Shown here: positions 57,977 to 64,000 of the stretch, piece by piece
How the letters are laid out: each line of letters opens with the position of its first letter
Position numbering within the stretch: the first letter of the stretch is position 1
NCBI RefSeq assembly: GCF_002262875.1
Contig: NZ_NKYE01000001.1
Coordinates: 186,001-250,000 of the forward strand
DNA from: Amycolatopsis antarctica
GTDB taxonomy: Bacteria; Actinomycetota; Actinomycetes; Mycobacteriales; Pseudonocardiaceae
Length of the DNA: 64,000 nucleotides
Direction of reading: 5' to 3'
The notes under the pieces: generated by a model
What the model was told of the DNA's origin: nothing
Databases searched by the model: none
The model's input: only the letters and a program-made list of their open reading frames with translations
Translations under genes and position numbers: made by a program

Positions 57977-58015
57977 GGAAATACGACAAGCAATACGCGA
58001 CAGAAAGCTGGTCCA

Positions 58016-58390
58016 TTGCCCACGATCCAGCAGCTGGTCCGCAAGGGCCGCCAGGACAAGGCTGCCAAGCAGAAGACCGCGGCCCTCAAGGGGAGCCCGC
58101 AGCGGCGTGGCGTGTGCACTCGCGTGTACACCACGACCCCCAAGAAGCCGAACTCGGCGCTGCGCAAGGTTGCTCGCGTGAAGCTGACCAGCGGCATCGA
58201 GGTCACCGCCTACATCCCCGGCGAAGGCCACAACCTGCAGGAGCACTCGATGGTGCTCGTGCGCGGTGGTCGTGTGAAGGACCTGCCGGGTGTTCGTTAC
58301 AAGATCATCCGCGGTTCGCTCGACACCCAGGGTGTGAAGAACCGTAAGCAGGCGCGCAGCCGGTACGGCGCGAAGAAGGAGAAGAGCTAA
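58016..58390 (+). CDS. rpsL: 30S ribosomal protein S12
   Basis: A 124-residue decoding-site protein. [20 protein letters not shown], then [20 protein letters not shown] and [20 protein letters not shown]. The lysines in PKKPNS and GRVKDLPG (E. coli K42/K87) are unchanged, as in streptomycin-sensitive strains. The start is TTG at 58016, set by homology. The stop TAA overlaps the rpsG ATG (TAATG). Confidence 0.97.
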   Translation: MPTIQQLVRKGRQDKAAKQKTAALKGSPQRRGVCTRVYTTTPKKPNSALRKVARVKLTSGIEVTAYIPGEGHNLQEHSMVLVRGGRVKDLPGVRYKIIRGSLDTQGVKNRKQARSRYGAKKEKS

Positions 58391-58860
58391 TGCCCCGCAA
58401 GGGTCCGGCCCCGAAGCGGCCGCTGATCTCTGACCCGGTCTATGCCTCGCCGCTGGTCACCCAGCTGGTGAACAAGGTGCTGCAGGACGGGAAGCGTTCG
58501 CTCGCCGAGCGCATCGTCTACGGCGCGCTGGAAGGCGCCCGGGAGAAGTCCGGCACCGACCCGGTCGTCACCCTCAAGCGTGCGCTCGACAACGTGAAGC
58601 CGAGCATCGAGGTGAAGAGCCGCCGCGTCGGTGGTGCCACCTACCAGGTGCCGATCGAGGTCAAGCCGAACCGCTCGACGACCCTTGCGCTGCGCTGGCT
58701 CGTGTCCTACTCGGCGGCTCGCCGCGAGAAGACCATGATCGAGCGCCTGCAGAACGAACTCCTCGACGCCAGCAACGGCCTCGGCGCCAGCGTCAAGCGT
58801 CGCGAGGACACGCACAAGATGGCCGAGTCGAACAAGGCCTTCGCGCACTACCGCTGGTGA
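58390..58860 (+). CDS. rpsG: 30S ribosomal protein S7
   Basis: A 156-residue protein that nucleates assembly of the 30S head and in E. coli represses the str operon. [40 protein letters not shown] and [20 protein letters not shown]. The ATG overlaps the rpsL stop. Confidence 0.98.
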   Translation: MPRKGPAPKRPLISDPVYASPLVTQLVNKVLQDGKRSLAERIVYGALEGAREKSGTDPVVTLKRALDNVKPSIEVKSRRVGGATYQVPIEVKPNRSTTLALRWLVSYSAARREKTMIERLQNELLDASNGLGASVKRREDTHKMAESNKAFAHYRW

Positions 58861-58923
58861 TCGCCGCCCGGCTGTCGATAAACCCAGGCCGGGCCCCAAT
58901 CTTCTAGACAGGGGAACAATCTC

Positions 58924-61023
<2,100 letters not shown>

Positions 61024-61145
61024 AACCCCCGGGGCCGTGGCCGAGGGGGCTCCCCTGAGGTCCGCACAACCGACCAGATAGGTCGCTGTCCGACAGCCAC
61101 GTCGGCCGGTGAGAAAAAGCATAAACAGTCCAGGAGGACATTCCA

Positions 61146-62339
61146 GTGGCGAAGGCGAAGTTCGAGCGGAGCAAGCCGCACGTCAACATCGGAACCATTG
61201 GTCACGTCGACCACGGGAAGACCACCCTGACCGCGGCGATCACCAAGGTTCTGCACGACAAGTACCCGGAGCTCAACCAGTCGCGGGCGTTCGACCAGAT
61301 CGACAACGCGCCGGAAGAGAAGCAGCGCGGCATCACGATCAACATCTCGCACGTCGAGTACGAGACCGAGGCGCGTCACTACGCGCACGTTGACGCTCCT
61401 GGTCACGCTGACTACATCAAGAACATGATCACCGGTGCGGCCCAGATGGACGGTGCGATCCTCGTGGTCGCGGCGACCGACGGCCCGATGCCGCAGACGC
61501 GTGAGCACGTGCTGCTCGCCCGTCAGGTCGGTGTGCCCTACATCGTCGTGGCGCTGAACAAGTCCGACATGGTCGACGACGAGGAGATCCTGGAGCTCGT
61601 TGAGCTCGAGGTTCGCGAACTGCTCTCCGAGCAGGAGTTCCCCGGCGACGACGCTCCGGTCGTCAAGGTCTCCGGCCTCAAGGCCCTGGAGGGCGACGAG
61701 GAGTGGGGCAAGTCGGTTCTCGAGCTCATGGAGGCCGTGGACGCCAACGTCCCCGAGCCCATCCGGGAGACCGAGAAGCCGTTCCTCATGCCCGTCGAGG
61801 ACGTCTTCACCATCACCGGTCGCGGTACGGTCGTCACCGGCCGCATCGAGCGTGGCGAGGTCAAGCTCAACGAAGAGGTCGAGATCGTGGGCATCCGCCC
61901 CGACGCTCGCAAGACCACGGTCACCAGCATCGAGATGTTCAACAAGCTGCTTGACTCGGGCAAGGCCGGCGACAACGCCGCGCTGCTGCTCCGCGGTATC
62001 AAGCGCGAGGACGTCGAGCGTGGCCAGGTCGTCGTGAAGCCGGGCACCACCACCCCGCACACGGAGTTCGAGGGCTCGGTCTACATCCTGTCCAAGGACG
62101 AGGGCGGACGGCACACGCCGTTCTTCAACAACTACCGCCCGCAGTTCTACTTCCGTACCACGGACGTGACCGGCGTCGTGACCCTCCCCGAGGGCACCGA
62201 AATGGTCATGCCGGGCGACAACACCGACATCTCGGTGACGCTGATCCAGCCGATCGCCATGGACGAGGGCCTTCGCTTCGCCATCCGTGAGGGTGGACGG
62301 ACCGTCGGTGCCGGCCAGGTCACCAAGATCAACAAGTAG
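61146..62339 (+). CDS. tuf: Elongation factor Tu, with unusual residues in the GE2270A pocket
   Basis: A 397-residue GTPase that carries aminoacyl-tRNA to the ribosome. P-loop GHVDHGKT (19-26), DAPGHADY and NKSDM are normal. Domain II reads [20 protein letters not shown] followed by [12 protein letters not shown]. Aligned with E. coli ([20 protein letters not shown], then VGVLLRG), Ser 261 is at G257, Asn 266 at R262, Ala 278 at V274 and Ala 279 at G275 (mature E. coli numbering). In E. coli, G257S and G275A were described as GE2270A-resistance changes. The kirromycin positions G316 and A375 are unchanged. GTG at 61146 follows CAGGAGGA. It is the last gene of the str operon, closed by a terminator. 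Confidence 0.97.
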   Translation: MAKAKFERSKPHVNIGTIGHVDHGKTTLTAAITKVLHDKYPELNQSRAFDQIDNAPEEKQRGITINISHVEYETEARHYAHVDAPGHADYIKNMITGAAQMDGAILVVAATDGPMPQTREHVLLARQVGVPYIVVALNKSDMVDDEEILELVELEVRELLSEQEFPGDDAPVVKVSGLKALEGDEEWGKSVLELMEAVDANVPEPIRETEKPFLMPVEDVFTITGRGTVVTGRIERGEVKLNEEVEIVGIRPDARKTTVTSIEMFNKLLDSGKAGDNAALLLRGIKREDVERGQVVVKPGTTTPHTEFEGSVYILSKDEGGRHTPFFNNYRPQFYFRTTDVTGVVTLPEGTEMVMPGDNTDISVTLIQPIAMDEGLRFAIREGGRTVGAGQVTKINK

Positions 62340-62385
62340 TTCCTGAGCCGGGGCGGCCGTTCGTCGGCCTCCCCGGCACTCGGGC

Positions 62386-62430
62386 CCGGACCCGGAGGTG
62401 GAAACACCCCCGGGTCGGGCTTGAATTTTT
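62386..62430 (+). terminator. Intrinsic terminator after tuf
   Basis: A stem of about 14 bp with two mismatches (62386-62400 against 62405-62419), GAAA loop, followed by TTGAATTTTT. Its T-rich tail is also the -35 region of the next promoter. Confidence 0.8.
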
Positions 62431-62449
62431 GGGTATGCGAGACTATTAG
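62421..62449 (+). promoter_or_regulatory. S10 operon (rpsJ) promoter
   Basis: TTGAAT (62421-62426), 17-bp spacer, TATTAG (62444-62449). The -35 lies in the terminator tail of tuf. The start point would be near 62456, giving a leader of about 347 nt. Confidence 0.6.
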
Positions 62450-62461
62450 GGTTGCTCGTCG

Positions 62462-62524
62462 CGGGGTGGCTGATTCTGCCGGAAACGGCAGCGCTGTTGT
62501 ATTTCGGCAGAATCAGCCACCCCG
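62462..62524 (+). promoter_or_regulatory. Long perfect hairpin in the S10 operon leader
   Basis: A 20-bp perfect stem (62462-62481 with 62505-62524) whose 23-nt loop can form a further 6-bp stem (ACGGCA / TGTTGT with G-T pairs). It is placed within a few bases of the predicted transcript start. Candidate 5'-terminal RNA stabiliser or regulatory element. The rest of the 62340-62802 gap holds the tuf terminator, promoter and the shared leader motif, and no gene. Confidence 0.65.
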
Positions 62525-62662
62525 GCGCGAGTAGCCGGGGCCACCAGCCGCTGCATCGCGCGGAGGTTGTGGTCGATGGGAACAGCCGAGACGGATGGCT
62601 TTCCCAGGCACGTTGAAGACCTCTGGCAGAGCGAGGATCCTGCGGGATCCGTCTGCGCACCG

Positions 62663-62691
62663 GGCGCGACACGCCCGACCGCGTGGACCGG
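62663..62691 (+). promoter_or_regulatory. Leader motif shared by rpsL and rpsJ, copy B
   Basis: GGCGCGACACGCCCGACCGC followed by GTGGACCGG. It agrees with 57948-57976 at 27 of 29 positions and lies 111 bp before the rpsJ start. Confidence 0.7.
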
Positions 62692-62802
62692 AGTCGAGGT
62701 TCTGACGTGCGGAAACCAGGGCCGCGCGGCTCACAGAGCCGTTAGCGAGAGCTCCGGCGATCGAGAACAGCGGCACGAGACGACAAGGAACGAGCAGCCA
62801 CC

Positions 62803-63108
62803 ATGGCGGGACAGAAGATCCGCATCCGGCTCAAGGCCTACGACCACGAGGCGATCGACACCTCGGCGCGCAAGATCGTCGAGACGGTCACGCGTACCGG
62901 CGCCCGTGTTGTCGGGCCGGTGCCGCTGCCCACCGAGAAGAACGTTTACTGCGTCATCCGCTCGCCGCACAAGTACAAGGACTCGCGCGAGCACTTCGAG
63001 ATGCGCACACACAAGCGTCTGATCGACATCCTCGACCCGACGCCGAAGACGGTCGACGCGCTCATGCGCATCGACCTGCCGGCGAGCGTCGACGTAAACA
63101 TCCAGTAG
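62803..63108 (+). CDS. rpsJ: 30S ribosomal protein S10 / NusE
   Basis: A 101-residue protein of the 30S head that also acts as NusE, linking NusG-bound polymerase to the ribosome. [40 protein letters not shown] and [20 protein letters not shown] at 62803. First gene of the S10 operon. Confidence 0.98.
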   Translation: MAGQKIRIRLKAYDHEAIDTSARKIVETVTRTGARVVGPVPLPTEKNVYCVIRSPHKYKDSREHFEMRTHKRLIDILDPTPKTVDALMRIDLPASVDVNIQ

Positions 63109-63141
63109 ACGCGGCGGGTACGAGGCGGAGATAAGAGACTC

Positions 63142-63798
63142 ATGTCTGACAGGCAAGTTAAGGGCATCCTGGGCACCAAGCTCGGCATGACCCAGGTGTT
63201 CGACGAGAACAACCGGATCGTTCCGGTGACCGTCGTCCAGGCCGGGCCGAATGTCGTCACCCAGGTACGCAACCAGCAGACCGACGGTTACACGGCCGTG
63301 CAGCTGGCCTTCGGTTCGATTGACCCGCGCAAGGTCAACAAGCCGGGCACCGGTCACTTCGACAAGGCCGGCGTGACGCCGCGGCGTCACCTCGCCGAGC
63401 TGCGCACGACCGACTCCGAGACCTACGAGGTCGGCCAGGAGATCACCGCCGAGGTGTTCGAGACCGGCGCCGTGGTCGACGTGACCGGAACCAGCAAGGG
63501 CAAGGGCTACGCCGGTGTCATGAAGCGTCACGGCTTCAAGGGCCAGGGCGCGAGCCACGGTGCGCAGGCCGTGCACCGCAAGCCGGGTTCCATCGGTGGC
63601 TGCGCCACCCCGGGCCGCGTCTTCAAGGGCGTCCGGATGGCCGGCCGGATGGGCAACGATCGCGTCACCACGCAGGGCCTCACCGTGCACGCCGTGCGTG
63701 CCGACGACGGCCTGCTGCTGATCAAGGGCGCGGTCCCCGGCCCCAAGGGCGGCGTCGTGTTCGTCCGCAACGCCGTGAAGGGTGGTGCTTCCGAATGA
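63142..63798 (+). CDS. rplC: 50S ribosomal protein L3
   Basis: A 218-residue protein near the peptidyl-transferase centre: [40 protein letters not shown] and [23 protein letters not shown] at 63142; stop overlaps the rplD start (ATGA). Confidence 0.98.
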   Translation: MSDRQVKGILGTKLGMTQVFDENNRIVPVTVVQAGPNVVTQVRNQQTDGYTAVQLAFGSIDPRKVNKPGTGHFDKAGVTPRRHLAELRTTDSETYEVGQEITAEVFETGAVVDVTGTSKGKGYAGVMKRHGFKGQGASHGAQAVHRKPGSIGGCATPGRVFKGVRMAGRMGNDRVTTQGLTVHAVRADDGLLLIKGAVPGPKGGVVFVRNAVKGGASE

Positions 63799-64000
63799 CC
63801 AGCCTCGAGCTGAAGACGCCGGCAGGCAAGGCCGACGGCACCGTCGACCTCCCGGCGGACATCTTCGACGTGCAGGCCAACGTGCCGCTGCTGCACCAGG
63901 TCGTGACGGCCCAGCTGGCCGCCGCTCGCCAGGGCACGCACTCGACGAAGACCCGCGGCGAGGTCGCCGGCGGTGGCAAGAAGCCGTACCGCCAGAAGGG
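63795..64000 (+). CDS. rplD: 50S ribosomal protein L4 (5' part, runs off window)
   Basis: The first 68 residues of L4: [20 protein letters not shown], then [20 protein letters not shown] and the basic loop [15 protein letters not shown]. The ATG overlaps the rplC stop. The remainder lies beyond base 64000. Confidence 0.97.
   Translation, partial: MTSLELKTPAGKADGTVDLPADIFDVQANVPLLHQVVTAQLAAARQGTHSTKTRGEVAGGGKKPYRQK

Larger units (their letters stand above)
57645..58015. other. Leader and promoter region of the str operon
   Basis: This 371-bp gap contains a hairpin GCGGGTG / CACCCGC (57679-57685 / 57693-57699), the operon promoter (57772-57800) and a leader of about 210 nt with a 29-nt motif shared with the rpsJ leader (57948-57976). 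No gene. Confidence 0.6.

Noticed and set aside
58016-58390. Possible streptomycin-resistance changes in S12
   Set aside because: The lysines in [11 protein letters not shown] and GRVKDLPG are the wild-type residues.

Overview
The window is high-GC actinobacterial DNA, most likely from the order Pseudonocardiales (a Saccharomonospora, Prauserella or Amycolatopsis-like genus). The evidence is the XRE/DUF397 pair, the DUF3558-lipoprotein/WXG/EspG-type accessory genes, an Mce operon, GTG and TTG starts, and a ribosomal gene order that matches mycobacteria (thrT-metT-rpmG-hadA-hadB ... trpT-secE-nusG-rplK-rplA ... rplJ-rplL-mkl ... rpoB-rpoC ... rpsL-rpsG-fusA-tuf-rpsJ-rplC-rplD). The genus is an inference.

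Layout. 0-6 kb: the 5' part of lon (minus strand) behind a HAIR-like HspR operator, a type I DAHP synthase, a GNAT protein, and a membrane GAF-GGDEF-EAL protein whose GGDEF motif is degenerate. 6-9 kb: tRNA-Thr, tRNA-Met, rpmG, an inserted secreted S1 protease, and hadA-hadB. 9-13.6 kb, all minus strand: an SGNH hydrolase, a GntR regulator plus membrane protein, an F420-type monooxygenase, and an aminotransferase. 13.8-16.9 kb: trpT, secE, nusG, rplK, rplA. 16.9-21.7 kb: two divergent regulator/enzyme pairs (WYL regulator with epoxide hydrolase, TetR with quinone oxidoreductase), each with a clear inverted-repeat operator, then a hypothetical membrane protein. 21.8-23 kb: L10 leader, rplJ, rplL. 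23.1-25.1 kb: a ferredoxin-reductase/metal-hydrolase operon. 25.5-37.4 kb: a complete mce operon (mkl, two yrbE, mceA-F, two Mce-associated proteins). 37.4-39.8 kb: small regulators. 39.9-43.2 kb: a type VII secretion accessory cassette. 43.4-51.1 kb: rpoB-rpoC. 51.1-52.5 kb: a gene-poor stretch with palindromic repeats. 52.5-54.2 kb: an ArsR-like regulator coupled to an orphan type II thioesterase. 54.5-57.3 kb: a second ESX-type cassette. 57.6 kb to the end: the str operon (rpsL, rpsG, fusA, tuf) and the start of the S10 operon.

The most striking observations are in old genes. EF-Tu carries Ser, Asn and Ala at the places of E. coli G257, R262 and G275, all in the GE2270A (thiopeptide) pocket. 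RpoB carries Gln at the place of E. coli D516 and further changes in the rifampicin region. Other points worth a second look are the full mce operon in the rplL-rpoB interval where M. tuberculosis keeps only mkl, a 36-codon ORF coupled on both sides between mkl and yrbE, a palindromic repeat family whose arms covary, a 29-nt motif shared by the rpsL and rpsJ leaders, and a perfect 20-bp hairpin close to the predicted 5' end of the S10 transcript.
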